Source: Agriotes lineatus (lineage: Eukaryota; Arthropoda; Insecta; Coleoptera; Elateridae). Taken from it: DNA of 64,000 nucleotides. Below are positions 43,380-56,223 of the stretch, piece by piece (positions within the stretch are counted from its first letter, which is position 1; each line of letters opens with the position of its first letter). The position numbers were made by a program, and so were the translations under genes. The notes under the pieces are model-generated. The model made no database searches. It worked only from the letters and a program-made list of their open reading frames with translations, and had not been told where the DNA came from. Location: positions 36,643 through 100,642 of the forward strand of contig CALNHX010005794.1 of the NCBI GenBank assembly GCA_940337035.1, written 5' to 3'.

Positions 43380-43880
43380 CACAACTAGTAGCTAGCAAGA
43401 TTAAGACAAGAATACAGAGAGGCCAGCACCACAGCTAAGAGAGCTACAAGAGGCGATAAAGGCAATGGATAGATTACCTCCCCATCTAGCACACGTAGCA
43501 GGGAAATTCAACAACGCACGAGAGCCAATCGTGAGCAAAGAGCTGTACACCAACATCTAAGGAATTCTTCAAATGAACCCACAGTCGAAGAAATTAAGAA
43601 AGAAATTAACCAGCTAAAGCTTTGAAAACAGTCGGAACAGATAGTATACCACCTGAGCTATTCAGATTCAACGAAACAATACCTACAGAGTGGAAGGACG
43701 GTCTGATTATCAAACTCCTAAAGAAGGGTGATCTTGGTGAGTGCCTAAATTGGCAAGGGAAATTGTTAATATGATAAATAAAATGATTCCTACTATTATA
43801 ACCAAACTGGCAGAGACCGTAGAACCCACCCTTCCCAATTAACAAGCAGATTTCAGATCTCATCGAATACTTCATTTTTT
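43380..43880 (+). pseudogene. LINE reverse transcriptase fragment
   Basis: Readings in several frames: EPTVEEIKKEIN, KTVGTDSIPPELFRF, IPTEWKDGLIIKLLKKGDLG and ADFRSH. These are the fingers region of a CR1/RTE-type RT. No YADD core. Stops and frameshifts throughout. Confidence 0.7.
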
Positions 43881-43889
43881 TTGCGTTCA

Positions 43890-44330
43890 ATTCCGGTACG
43901 TTTCAGTATCCGATATGCATATACTGATTTGTAACTTGTTGTCCTAAAAATTTTCTATCCTTGTTCTGTTGTGATATCAATGTTAATTCTAATTAGGTGC
44001 TTGATAATATATCTGATTGGACCATGGTATTTTAAGTGTAAACACTTCCAAACTGTATTTACCATTGTATTTTATTATATAATAGTAAATAGTATTTTAT
44101 TAGTTAATTTATATAATATGTATATTATCAAAATATCAAAAACCTTCTCTACCGTTAGGTGCAACGTATAAATAGATAACCAAATAACTACAACTTAACT
44201 AAAATAACAGAATTTACAATTTTCTACCAATAATTAAAATAACTTCATTCCCTTATACATCGTATAAACGCCTTGCCCATTCTTTTTTGATTTTTGGCGG
44301 TCTTTTCCCTTCACTCGAAGTCATTCCTTT
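43890..44330. other. no recognisable gene
   Basis: Strongly AT-rich. One 66-codon hydrophobic ORF (43971-44171) without features. Confidence 0.4.
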
Positions 44331-44995
44331 TTACTTCCTTTTACTACTATAAAGGAAGTATTGGATTCACCCCAAAAATTCGAAATTGAGTTTTCAACAG
44401 ATCTTCACGTTTTAGAGTCCCCTGATACCAAAAAACATATTTTTTTTCATTGGTCTGTCTGTGTGTGTGTGTGTCTGTGAACAGAATATCTCAAAAACAA
44501 AAAGAGGTATGGCATTGAAACTTCATATATAAGTTTTGTGTACTATGTAGATGAGACAGCAAGCTTTTGAAGAAAATCGCATAACCGGAAGTAGGTGTTT
44601 ACTCTTGTGATTTTTCAATTTTTTTCGATTTTTACAAAAACGGCTCTAACGATTTTTTTTTAATTTTACATTTTTCTTACATTTTTAATGTGTATTGATG
44701 TGAGATAGGTGATTTTCCAGTTGAATACTTCTAAAGTGGGTTTCTTTTGTTTTTTTTTCTATTTTTTTTATTAACTCCTATTTTAAATAAAACACCCGGT
44801 ATATTATTACATTTTTGAATTCACCTTAAAATTCTAGAGAAAATTTGTCTCTTCAACTAACACTCGATTTTGTACCGTTTTTGTAGAATTTGTAATTTTT
44901 GAAAATTTTTAACAAATGGTTAAAAATTAAAAAAGAAATTTTTGACTAATTATAAGATCACTGTAAAAGGAAGTTGTGTGAGTGTATCACACCAG
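44331..44995 (-). mobile_element. Helentron-like repeat (HINE), copy 3
   Basis: Reverse orientation: TTACTTCCTTTTACTACTAT ... TCTGTCTGTGTGTG microsatellite near 44452-44477 ... GTGAGTGTATCACACCAG. Full length. Confidence 0.85.
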
Positions 44996-45672
44996 ATTTT
45001 TCAATTAGGTTTTCTTCTACTTTCTTGCCCATAATTTTCTTGCTCTTCACCCATTCTTATTGTGTCAAAACCATTTAATTTGTTAAATAATAAAAATGAA
45101 ATATGTATTGTTAAAGAATCCTGTGTCTTTAATTTTAATTAAAAGCCAAATGAAAGCTAGAACCGCATACCTAACCTCAAAAAGTATATTATATGACAAC
45201 TCTGTCAACCTCAATTAATTGTCAAATTATGGATGCTGATTTGACTAGGAATTTTTTAATCTTATACCACACAGACAGCATTGATGACCAGGGATCTTCT
45301 TTCGTCGGATGCATAGTAGCTACACTCTCGTCGATACATAGACGGCGTTCAATTTGGCCGGCAATGTAGACGTCTACTTAACTACATAGCATCAACGGTT
45401 TACTAATACAGATCGGTTGTTTGCTTTATAGTATTTCCAATTTCCGAATATATTTTACAAACGATAACTATACTTTACACACAGCGCGCTAATAAAAATA
45501 ACATCAATGTAGTCGTATCAATTCGCCGAGAAAATTCATAACCTAAAATGCAAAATATAAACAGAAAGTCAAAAGAGGTCTTATAAGGCAGAAGTTCACA
45601 ATGGTCAGTTTTTAGCATATTTATAATAACCTTTGCGTCTTTAGAGCAATATGGGTTAAAATTGGCGTATAG

Positions 45673-48202
45673 CAGGGTTACCATCCGTCCGGATTTTTCC
45701 GGACATGTCCGTAATTTAGGGGCGCCGCGCCGGACTGTGTCCGGCCGAAAAAACAAACCGGGTCTAAAATTAAGCCGGCCGCGGGAGCATAATTGTAGGG
45801 GTTACATCATGTCTTTGGGTTACATTATCTATGATAGTATGCCAAGCATACAGTTTTGGGGGAAGTACCGCGGCTTCAATGATAATTTACGTGAATCCCC
45901 GAACGCAGTTAGGCGGTCGCATATTCTGATTGCTGCGGTGAAATTCAGAAAGCGAGTCGAAAAGGTAAAGTAAGAACGTTTTTTTCCATTGTTTAAAAAA
46001 TGCCAAAGCGACATTGTCAAGTTACAGAAGACATGTTGAAGGAGTATCCTTCAGTTAAAAAAGGGAAGAGTAGTGAAGAAGTCGTGTGTGATATTTGCAA
46101 TTGCTCTATAAGCGTAGTTTATAAAGGCAAATCTGATATTGAAAAACATCTCTTGTCAGGGTTGAAAATTTCAATACCATAAAATTAACTAGAGTGGCGG
46201 AGGCAACACTCTTACCAGTCTTACCACACGATAAAGCATCACCAATGCTACAAATTTATGGATTGTACAAACAAAGTAAGTCACTAATAAACAATATGTT
46301 CGTATAATGTACGTAGCTTGTTTTAAATAATTAAGTCGTATTCTTATTCTAATAAAAAAAAATGCATGATGGTTCAGCCACGGCAAACTAAAACTTATTA
46401 ATGGATTTAAATAATCATCGAACCTAAATAATATGCCATTAACAATATCGTTAATTACATTTTTTAGCAAACAGGGATTTGTCATTTCATTTAACTTAAA
46501 AAAAACCAAATTTAATTATTTGGTTTATTTTTTAGACCAATAGAAGGATCTACTCGGATTCAACCATTGGTAAAGCAATAACCTGTGGACGGACTAAAAC
46601 TGAGGCAATTGTAAATGGTGTACTTGGACCATTCTCTTTAAAAATAATCTACAGATGTGTCCCATACTTCTGCAATACTTTGACGTTACTAAAGGATTGC
46701 AGATAAAAGTGGCTGAGATAAAAAATACTGATAATGAAACTGCTGTAACAGTGTAGGAGTTATAGTACTTACTTAATATATTAAAAGAATTGCAGATTAC
46801 AGAAAAATGTGTTGCCTTTTCAGGGGATAATTGCAACACAAATTTCTGGGGGGTTAAAAGACAGGGACAAAATAATGTTTTTAGCTTACTTAAAAAAGAA
46901 ATTAATCAAAAATTGGTTGGTATTGGTTGTCCAGCACACTTGTTAAGTAATGCGGTTCATAACTGTTGCTATTCGCTTCCTTTTGCAGACTTAGAAGGTA
47001 TTGTTTTTAAATTATTTAATTACTTTAATATTTATACAATAAGAGTGTCAACTCTAAAAGAATTTTGCGATTTTGTGGGTACCAAATATGAACAGTTTTT
47101 GTATCATTCTAAAAGTAGATGGTTGTCCTTATTTCCTGCAATAGAAAGAATCTTAAAGATGTTTGAGCCCTTGAAATCATATTTTCTTTCAGAGGCTTCC
47201 CCTCCATTTTTATTAAAATAGATTCTCTGAACCATATTAATATTTCATACATTCGTTGATGTCTGTCTATCATAGTAATATAGAAAAAATGGAGAAACAA
47301 GATAACTCCATTATTGAAATCATGAAAATTCTAGAATTGGTAATTAATATTCTTAATGGAAGAATGCAGCAAAAATTCATTCCCTTTAAGGTTCAAGACA
47401 TACTGAAAAAAATGAGTGATGAAGGGTTCGCACAAGAAAATCAAGTTTTCAGAAATAATATTTTTCAATGCTATGAAAAAGCCATAACTTACTTAAATCG
47501 CTGGCTGGAACCTTTCCAAGAATTTTCCTGTTTTAAATGGGTAAGTTTAGAAAATCTTGATAATCTGGACTGGGAAAAAGATATTTCACCATCTATTTCT
47601 TATATGATTGAAAAGGGTGTGGATGTAGACGATATTAAAATTTTTGATGAAATATGTCTTTTAAAAACAATAATTAAACAAAAAAAATCAGAAATTCAAC
47701 ATCTACCCGCATACAAAAAATGGGTGGTGGTTTTTGAAAACTGTCTATCTGAAGAACAATATTCAGAACTTTTGAAGGTTTGCCAATTTTTTTGCTATAA
47801 CAGCACATCATGCAAATGTGGAACGAGTTTTTTCACTAATTACAGGTGAGTGGTCTAAAGAACGAAACAGACTTTTGCCGGACTCTGTAAAACATATTAT
47901 CACGACGCACTTGAATTTTGCAATGACTTGTGACGAGTTTTATGAATTTATGTCACTACCTGAAAATTCAGATATTTTAAAAGAAGTACAAGGAAAGATT
48001 AAGTATACCTAGGTTACATATTAAACTTAATAATCGTATATGTCATTATTTGTATAATATATGGTAAAAGATGACAATAAAATTTATATAAAAAAATAAA
48101 TTTTGTTTTTCATTTGCTGCGCCTTCAAGAAAAATGTCCGGACTTTGTCCGGAATTTCGGGTTTGTTTCTCCTGAAAAATATTCTAGGTAGATGGTAACC
48201 CT
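45673..48202 (+). mobile_element. hAT element, decayed but nearly full length
   Basis: Ends CAGGGTTACCATC and GATGGTAACCCT. Flanks GCGTATAG (45665-45672) and ATGTATAG (48203-48210) match at 6 of 8 positions, in the hAT spacing. Subterminal CCGTCCGGA..TCCGGACATGTCCG motifs repeat at both ends. Carries a broken transposase gene. Confidence 0.8.
46000..48012 (+). pseudogene. hAT transposase, several frameshifts
   Basis: N-terminal BED-like zinc finger at 46000-46182 (VVCDICNCSIS ... DIEKHLL). Catalytic region at 46790-47221: KCVAFSGDNCNTNFWGVKR, VGIGCPAHLLSNAVHNC, FLYHSKSRWLSLFPAIERIL. A middle helical region at 47256-47800. The dimerisation block is in yet another frame at 47800-48012 (ANVERVFSLITGEWSKERNR). 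Frame breaks near 46180, 46550-46760, 47220 and 47800. Between 46200 and 46540 an AT-rich stretch without coding signal looks inserted. Confidence 0.85.
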
Positions 48203-48210
48203 ATGTATAG

Positions 48211-48913
48211 AATTTTTAAAAAATTGGAAAGTTTAATTATTTCGAATAGTTTATTATTATTATATTGAATGGTTAAAATGAGTTTTTATTGTAACTTCTC
48301 AAGAAAGCACTTGTATTTCCAACACAATGATTTTCAGACGACACCGTTTTGAAATAACAGTTTTGGTTCAGATGTACAAATGTCAGTATTTGCTTCTGTT
48401 TTTATGTATTGCTTTTGCTATAAATGCTATTGGGTGGGAATTGTAAAATTATGATTCTACAAATTTATTTATGCATACTTGATTTCATCGAAATCGACTA
48501 CACCTAAATAAAAAGTCAAGTCGACGCTTTTGTAACTTTCCTCTATCATAAATAAGGCTTTACTAAATATATCTATGTAGTTATTATTAGTTAGCACTTT
48601 GAGTAACTAAGTAACTATAAATACAAGTTTACACATCCAAAGATTAGGTGTAGTTGATTTCAGTGAAACCAAGTGTACATATAGCAGTTCCTCAAGATTT
48701 AACCTCATTTAACCCAAATACATGACAGTATTAAATATAAGTAGCAAAAACCTATAATAGGCAATATGAAGTAAAGGGTATTACTGGTGGAGAACGATTA
48801 TTCCCAAAATATGTTGTAAAAATCCTGATCTACACTTTGACATAACAATTTCTTAAATTAGAAGGATAGTAGTATGTACCGCTGCAAAATTGTATGGAAT
48901 ATGGAATATACTA
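48211..48913. other. no recognisable gene
   Basis: AT-rich, stops in all frames. The phrase GTGTAGTTGATTTCAGTGAAA (48649) is close to the complement of sequence near 48480-48505, an imperfect foldback of about 190 bp. Confidence 0.4.
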
Positions 48914-49069
48914 ATTCACAGACAGACACACACACAGCAGACAGACAGACCAATGAAAAAAAAATGTTTTTTGGGTTCAGGGGCCTCTAAAACGTGAAGA
49001 TCTGTTGAAAACTCAATTTCGAATTTTTGGGGTGAATCCAATACTTCCTTTATTGTAAAAGGAAGTAAT
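48914..49069 (+). mobile_element. Helentron-like repeat (HINE), copy 4, 5'-truncated
   Basis: Only the microsatellite (CACAGACAGACACACACACA) and 3' block through GTAAAAGGAAGTAAT remain. Confidence 0.85.
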
Positions 49070-49332
49070 TAAGCAAAAAAATTTAGTAAGTATGTTAAAC
49101 TTGTGAACTTAACAAAAGATAGAAACAAGTGCTGGTGATTATAATTTCATGATCATTCTATAACACTTGAAGTAACTGCGAAATTATTGCAAATAAATTA
49201 AGAATGCCTCGTGTCAAAATGTATTATGTAATTATAAGAAATATTGGAGAAATGCAAATCATTTTTCAAAAATTAAGCTCACTTTATTCTATCCTGCAGT
49301 GCACTAAAAAACTGCACAATTTGTGCATATTT

Positions 49333-50015
49333 TATTTCCTTTTACGATAAAGGAAGTATTGGATTCACCCCAAAAATTCGAAATCAGTTTTCAACAGATC
49401 TTCTCGTCCCTTGAACCCAAAAAATATGTTTTTGCTCATTGGTCTGTGTGTCTGGCTGTCTGCCTGTAAACAGAATATCTCAAAAACGAAAAGTGGTATG
49501 GCGTTGAAACTTCGTATATAAGGTTTGTGTACTATCTAGATGTGAAAGCAAGATTTTGAAGAATATTGTATAACCGGAAGTATGGTGTTTACTCTTGTGA
49601 TTTTTCAGTTTTTTTCGATTTTTTCAAAAACGGCTCTAACGATTTTTTTCAAACTGTACGTTTTTATTACATTTTTTAAGTGTATTGATGCGAGATAGGT
49701 GATTTTCCAGTTGAATACCTCTAAAATGTGTTTCTTTTTTTTTCTATTTTTTTATTAACTCCTATTTTAAATAGAACACCCAGTATATTATTACATTCTT
49801 GAATTCAGCTTAAAATTTTAGAGAAAATTTGTCTCTTGAACTAACGCTCTATTTGGTACCGTTTTTGTAGAATTTGTAATTTTTGACAAATGCTTAAAAA
49901 TCTTCTTCTTCTTCTTCGCTAATCCTTATGCCCTTTCAGGCGTCGGATTGAAAAACCAAATTTTTGACTAATTATAAGATCACTGTAAAAGGAAGTTGTG
50001 CGTGTATCACACCAA
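49333..50015 (-). mobile_element. Helentron-like repeat (HINE), copy 5, with an internal insert
   Basis: Reverse orientation, from ATTTCCTTTTACGATAAAGG to GTGTATCACACCAA. A foreign stretch of about 45 bp, TCTTCTTCTTCTTCGCTAAT ... GGCGTCGG (49902-49948), breaks the 5' block. Confidence 0.82.
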
Positions 50016-50683
50016 ATTCTTTTCTACGACTTATCAACAAAAAAAAAAAAAATATATAGGAACCATGCATTTTTAAAATTTTATTGAACGTCTTGTAGGT
50101 AAATTCGTATTTACCTAGTTTTATATTTCTGGGATAATAACGTATGGTACGTTCATTCGATTCGTCGCTCATTTTAAACTATTAGTTTGACAGATTATGT
50201 TAATTGAGATTTTACCTTGTCCATAACAAACAAACAAACAATAAATGAAGGTTGCCTAGGTAACCACATGATTAACGTGATTTGTGATTGGTGGATTTCA
50301 ATCCATCCATATGTGGATATGAAATTAATTGTTTTCAGTTAGCTAGAATTGCCTACTTATCCATTCTGTGGATTGCGAAGAAAGCAGAATATTTACATCT
50401 GGGAGTAGGAAAATTGTACAACATTAAAGAGCGTAAAAAGTGGTTTGGGACTTGTCAAATTAAGCTGATATAAAGTGACAGTTATAAGTATTAATTAAAA
50501 TTACATACTTTCTGAATTAATACTTCAAATGCAACGTATGTGTATTTCTTTCTTCCTTGGCCTTTGATGATTTTTTTAATCACTTGTTATAAATAAATAA
50601 AACCATCAAAGTAAATGGTGGGTTAGGGTGCGAAACCGCATGTAAGGTGGTTTTACCGGCTAAACGTCGCAGTTCGTCATATC

Positions 50684-51013
50684 ACGATAAAGGAAGTATT
50701 GGATTCACCCCAAAAATTCGAAATTGAGTTTTCAACAGAACTTCATGTTTTCATGTTCCCTGAAAAAAAACATGTTTTTATTCATTGGTCTGTCTGTCTG
50801 TGTGTGAACAGAATATCTCAAAAACGAAAAGAGGTATGGCGTTGAAACTTCATATATAACTTTGTGTACTATGTAGATGCGGCAGCAAGCTTTTGAAGAA
50901 AATCGCATAACCGGAAGTAGGTGTTTACTCTAGTGGTTTTTCGATTTTTAAAATTTTTTCAAAAACGGCTCTAACAATTTCTTTTAAAGTTTACATTTTT
51001 ATTACATTTTTAC
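50684..51013 (-). mobile_element. Helentron-like repeat (HINE), copy 6, truncated both ends
   Basis: Starts within the 3' hairpin (CGATAAAGGAAGTATTGG) and stops after TTTTTATTACATTTTTACAG; the 5' third is absent. Confidence 0.82.
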
Positions 51014-51149
51014 AGTTTACAAAAGTTGGTAAATATAAAGTAAAATATCACAGTGTCATATACAATTGCTATCAAAAAATATCACAGTAATTAATACATA
51101 GCAGCAAAAATATGTATTAGAAGTAATCGTTTACAGAATAATAACATTT

Positions 51150-51862
51150 TTACTTCCTTTTACAATAAAGGAAGAATTGGATTCACCCCAAAAATTAGAA
51201 AAATTGAGTTTTCAACAAATCTTCACGTTTTAGAGTCCCCTGATCCCAAAAAACATATTTTTTTCATTGGTTGGTTTGTCTGTGTGTGTGTGTGTGTGTG
51301 TCTGTCTGTCTGTGTGTCTGTTGTCTGTGTGTCTGTCTGTCTGTCTGTGAACAGAATATCTCAAAAACGGAAAGAGGTATGGCGTTGAAACTTCATATAT
51401 AAGTTTTGTGTACTATGTAAATGCGACAGCAAGCTTTTGAAGAAAATCGCATAACCGAAAGTAGGTGTTTACTTCTGTGATTTTTCAGTTTTTTTCGATT
51501 TTTTCAAAAACGGCTCTAACGATTTTTTTAAACTTTACATTTTTATTACATTTTTAATGTGTATTAATGTGAGATAGGTGACTTTCCAGTTGAATACTTC
51601 TAAAATGTGTTTCTTTTGTTTTTTTTTCTATTTTTTTATTAACTCCTATTTTAAATAGAACACCCGGTATATTATTACATTTTTGAATTCAGCTTAAAAT
51701 TTTAGAGAAAATTTGTCTCTTGAACTAACACTCTATTTTGTACCGTTTTTGTAAAATTTGTAATTTTGAAAATTTTTGACAAATGCTTAAAAATTTAAAA
51801 TCAAATTTTTGGCTAATTATAACATCACTGTAAAAGAAAGTTCTGTGAGTGTATCACACCAG
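51150..51862 (-). mobile_element. Helentron-like repeat (HINE), copy 7, full length
   Basis: TTACTTCCTTTTACAATAAAGG ... long TGTGTCTGTC microsatellite at 51280-51350 ... GAGTGTATCACACCAG. The microsatellite is the longest of the seven copies. Confidence 0.88.
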
Positions 51863-52330
51863 ATTTTTTTATAAGAAACTCTTTCAGGCGAGTCTTAAAA
51901 ATTTTCAAAGAGTAAATCTATTTAATAAATGTAGGGAGGAGGTTAAATGCTCTGTGTGAAGCACATTTAGGTGCCTTATAGGTAGTTAAGTAGCGTGCAA
52001 AAGGTACATGAAGATTGTCTCTTGCTCTTGTGTTAATATTATGTATAGGTATCCTTGTTTTTTACAGAATTATTTCTGTTTATGTAGGCATAAACACATA
52101 ATTCGAACCAGTATAGGCAACGGAGCGTTAATAACATTATGTTTCTTAAAAATATCAACACAGCTGGTAGTTGGTAGTGCATCTTATGATGCGCTTTTGA
52201 GCTAAAAATATTAATTTTAATAACCGCGGTTACACCCTGATAACTGATACTTTTCTTTTAAAGATCATTGCGTTACGCCGATGTCCCAACTGTTTCTTAC
52301 GTTACGATTTTATGCAAGTGGTTTATTGTA

Positions 52331-53742
52331 CAGGGTTATTCAGTATAAATTACCCACCCCCTATCATCATTATTATTGCTTATAGAAAAAAAAGTTTTAA
52401 ATAAAAGTTGTGTGATTATGACTGAGTTTTATTAAAATGCTATCAAAAGTACAGTAGCGTGCAAATTTCAGGGGATACGAAAAAATAATATATTTTTTTA
52501 ATGGGATACCCTATATATTATTACATTTTTGGAATGATCTTTTTTTCCTGATTTCAACAATATACCATATTGTAACGACTTTCGGGTCGGATCGCGTCAG
52601 AACATTCCAGATCATTCCAGAAAGTGTAACAACCTTCAGGCCGGATCGCATCAGAACATTCCAGAACTTCGAGAAATTACCTTGGAGCCAGGTGCGACGG
52701 ATGAGTCAGCGGCCTCGGTGATTAATACGCGTGACACGTCAGCGTTGCCGGAAGGGTCGAGACGCTTCCGGAATGAATCACCCAGCAATATAAATAAGGG
52801 CAGCGAAAATAACAGTTTAGTTGCGAATCCAGCTTTAAAACGTAAAGCTGCCAGATAAATAACTCGTGCCATATAAATCATTGATGTTTAATCCGGTGTA
52901 TAAATAAATAAGTGTATTCGTTGTTAGAAATAGTTCCTGTATTTATAAATAATTTGTGTTCCGCGTTTAATAGTTGCTTTGTAAATAGTTAAGATAAATC
53001 GTTGTAAATAAATGTTTAATACAAGAAGCGTCCTATAATTTTTAATAGCCCGAAAACGAAAAACGTAACATGTTACTTCTACTTTATACCGTTTTTGAGT
53101 TATTAAACGTCGAATATCCTGAGTTAAACTAGTTACTGTACATATGGAAAAGTTAACATTATTAAATATAACAAAGATTTATTTAGGAAGTTTAAATATA
53201 ACTAAATGATAACTCATAAAAGATGTTCCATGTGTCCACCATTATTGTCTTTTCATAGTTATAGTTGCACCGGAATGGCTTCATTATTGACATTCAGTTT
53301 GTTTATTTCACGTTGAATCCTCTCTTAATGACTTGAATACTATTATTATCTTTATTATTATTATTGTCACTCATCAAACATATTAGTTGTGATTTTTAGT
53401 TTACTTTAATAATGTTAACTTTTCCATATTTACAGTAACTAGTTTAACTAAGATATTCCACGTTTAATAACTCAAAAACGGTATAAGGTAGGGGCAACAT
53501 ATGGTATATTTTTGAAATCAGGAAGGAAACGATCAGTCTAAAAATTTAATAATACCCCGTATTCCATGTAAAAAAATATACTTATAATTTTTTTGTATCC
53601 TCTGACATCTGCACGCTACTGTACTTTTAATAGCATTTTAACAAAATTCAGTAATAACCACCCAACGTTTATTTAAAACTTTTCTTTCTATAGGCAATAA
53701 TAACGATGAGAAGGGGTGGGTAATTTATAATGAATAACCCTG
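52331..53742. mobile_element. TA-flanked foldback inserted in the HARBI1 exon
   Basis: Ends CAGGGTTATTCAGTATAAAT and ATTTATAATGAATAACCCTG, bordered by TA (52329-52330 and 53743-53744). The host frame (GGTTTATTGTA | CATAGTAGCA) continues across once one TA is removed. Arms of about 300 bp; the left arm carries a 500-bp LTR-like insert. Confidence 0.9.
52571..53070 (+). repeat. solo LTR candidate inside the foldback
   Basis: TGTAACGACTTTCGGGTCGG ... ACGAAAAACGTAACA, 500 bp, absent from the right foldback arm, which reads straight through ATACCATATGTTG. TATA-like AATATAAATAAGG at 52788; AATAAATAAGTG and TAAATAAATG near the end. The first 54 bp are duplicated (TGTAAC at 52571 and again near 52625). 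TSD unclear. Confidence 0.8.
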
Positions 53743-54230
53743 TACATAGTAGCAGCAGACTTTGCTGGTGTAAGTAAAGCTACAGCAGGAAAGATAATTT
53801 CAAAGGTAACGAATGCAATTGCAAGTATTCGGCCGCAGTATATTGCAGTTCCGAATAATGAAGCTGAAAGGAATATTATTATGAGAATTTCTACAGATTA
53901 GGTCGTTTTTCGCGAACTATTGGAGGAATAGACTGATATACTCACATTCGAATTTAATCACCAGGTAGTGAACATATTGGTACCTACATAAATTAGTAAT
54001 TAACTGTATTTTAATTATAGGTGGAAATTTTGCAGAAAATTATGGCAACCCTAAAGGTTATTTTTCACTGAATGTGCAGGCTCTGTGTGATGCACAACTA
54101 AAATGTATCGATATTGCTGCCCGTTGGTCTGATGCATCGCATGATAGCAATATTTTTGACCATTCAGGTCTTCGCGCTCGTTGCGAGAATGCAGAATTAG
54201 GCAATAGTGTAATAGTAGGGTACAACGGTT

Positions 54231-54816
54231 GGGGTACGGACGTTTCACCCTCGACCATTTCGCCCCCGCCGTTTCGCCCCCTAAACGTTTCGCCCCCTAA
54301 CCGTTTCACCCCCGAACCGTTTCGCCCCCGAAGTTTTACCTCTAGCTTTAGCCAGCTTCAGCTGTTTCCAGTTGCACCACGTAGAGGTAGCTAGTAGACT
54401 TTCTGCAACCGTTTTTTATTAATATATATATTTTTTTGTGTTTGTGTTTTAATTTTAGAGTTTTTTAGTAGATACATATAAAGAAAGATAAATCTTTTAA
54501 CATCTATATTCCGACGTGCAACCGGAATAAATTCAAATTAAAAGTTGTACGCAATCCCACGCAAGTAATCAATAACTTAACGATTTTTTTCAAAATCTTC
54601 AACGATTCTTTTCACATGAGCTGATATTGCGACATACTGCTTATTTCTTGGATTAAAAAATTAAAAATGGTTGCAGAAATCTTACTAGCTACCTCCTCGT
54701 GGTGCAATTGGAAACAGCTGAAGCTGGGTAAAGCTAGAGGTAAAACTTCGCGGGCGAAACGGTTAGGGGGCGAAACGGCTGGGGGCGAAACGGCGGGGGC
54801 GAAACGTCCGTAAACC
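54231..54816. mobile_element. 586-bp foldback with 9-bp TSD (Mutator-like)
   Basis: Target duplication ACAACGGTT at 54222-54230 and 54817-54825. Ends GGGGTACGGACGTTTC / GAAACGTCCGTAAACC. Arms hold repeats of CGTTTCGCCCCC (five or so left, four right, inverted) and a GCTTTAGCCAGCTTCAGCTG / CAGCTGAAGCTGGGTAAAGC block. Nine-base duplications fit Mutator-like elements. No ORF of its own. Confidence 0.92.
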
Positions 54817-54904
54817 ACAACGGTTATGCTGTTCGAATCTATTTAATAACACCATTACTTAATCCACAAACGTTACATCTGCTACATCAATCATTTCGAT
54901 TATA

Positions 54905-56005
54905 AAAACTTTTTGTTTGTGATTAAACATGTGTAATTTAACATTTTATAATTTAAACAACTTGGCAGTTCTACTATTACAATAAATGTCATATTTAAAT
55001 TAAAAACATCGGAAGTAATAAAGCACATGACTTAATTTATTCAAAGCCAAGCTTGATTTCATTTTCATTTGCTCAGATGTTAGAATCGTCCAACACATGG
55101 TGATTGCCAAAAATAAGGCTAATGGTTGAGCTTTTAAGTGCATTCTCTTCAAATCCTCAGTAGGTAGTGCGAGTTATCAACATCCAATGAAATGCCTATT
55201 GCTATTGTTGTTTGTTATGGGCAAGATCTAGGCATATGAACTACCAAGTAGCTTAGACACCGACTATTGTGGTGATATGGCCAAAGTCCAAACATATTTT
55301 ACAAGTTACACATCATAGAAAAGTGGGATCCATGGTTTTACAACTATACAGAAAGGTGGTATTCTGTAGAGGCTTTTATCAGCAATTTTTATTTTTTTAA
55401 AAAACTTCAACGGGACGGGGGATCAAACTTACGATCTTTGAATTAATAGTCAGGATGCTTAAGCACTTAGCCACTGAATGAAGTGAAATGGGTGACGTAA
55501 TTATTGTAAAACTGTGGGCAGTCTCATATTATAAAAATCATATTTAAAAATTTTCAAGACTAATACCATAAAAGGTGAACATTTTTTGAGATTTTTTGTT
55601 TACATGCAAATTATTGCGTTTAAATTTCTCCAAACCAAAACTGCGTTAAAAATTTCACGAGACCACTGATCAAGTGGAATTTGGTAAGGTTATTCAACAA
55701 TATAAATATATGACTTCGATTTTACTGTGTTTGACGGTAAAATTCTTTAACGTTTTCCACTATCAATTCAATACTGCAGCTCCCCAAACGATTATTAATC
55801 ATTTTTAGAGCAACGCCTATTTGCAACTTTCACTTTGACGTTTTGGAGAACTGTCAGTCAAAGGCTACTGACAGCATTGAATTTATTAAAACCAATCGTC
55901 ATCGTTTGAAAACACAAAACATTAGGTATTTTCAAAATTTTGATTGGCCGTTTCTGACAAACTGGCCAATTTCATTGGTTTGTTTGTTATAGTGTTGAAT
56001 AATCA
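54905..56005. other. no recognisable gene
   Basis: AT-rich, no supported ORF. ACATGCAAATTATTGCGTTT at 55601 is shared with the MITE at 56011, so a partial relative of that MITE lies about 55590-55730. Confidence 0.4.
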
Positions 56006-56010
56006 AGGGT

Positions 56011-56223
56011 AATACCACAAGCAGTGGATATATTTTTGACAAATATTTTGTCGTTTCCATGTAAATTATTGCGTTTAAATTTCACGATACAAAATCACAT
56101 AAAAAATGTCACGAGCCGAAGGCGAGTGACATTTAAATGTGATTTTGTTGAGTGAAATTTGCAATAATTTCTATGGAAATGGCAAAATATTTAAAAAAAA
56201 AATATCCACTTCGAGTGGTATTT
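56011..56223. repeat. palindromic MITE
   Basis: AATACCACAAGCAGTGGATA on the left and TATCCACTTCGAGTGGTATT on the right, with a central AATGTCACGAGCC-GAA-GGCGAGTGACATT hairpin at 56105-56133. Confidence 0.85.

Larger units (their letters stand above)
52264..54904 (+). pseudogene. HARBI1-like (PIF/Harbinger) transposase remnant, twice interrupted
   Basis: Exon A starts after CTTTTCTTTTAAAG (52263): TPMSQLFLTLRFYASGLLY, continuing past an insertion (52331-53742) as AADFAGVSKATAGKIISKVT ... ERNIIMRIST to about 53899. An intron ends TTTTAATTATAG (54019). Exon B: GNFAENYGNPKGYFSLNVQA, LCDAQLKCIDIAARWSDASH, DSNIFDHSGLRARCE. A second insertion (54231-54816) follows GNSVIVGYNG, then YAVRIYLITPLLNPQ resumes. 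The readable parts correspond to the central DDE_Tnp_4 domain, including the first catalytic Asp region (RWSDASHDS). The 5' and 3' ends are not seen. Dead because of the two insertions; otherwise well preserved. Confidence 0.85.
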
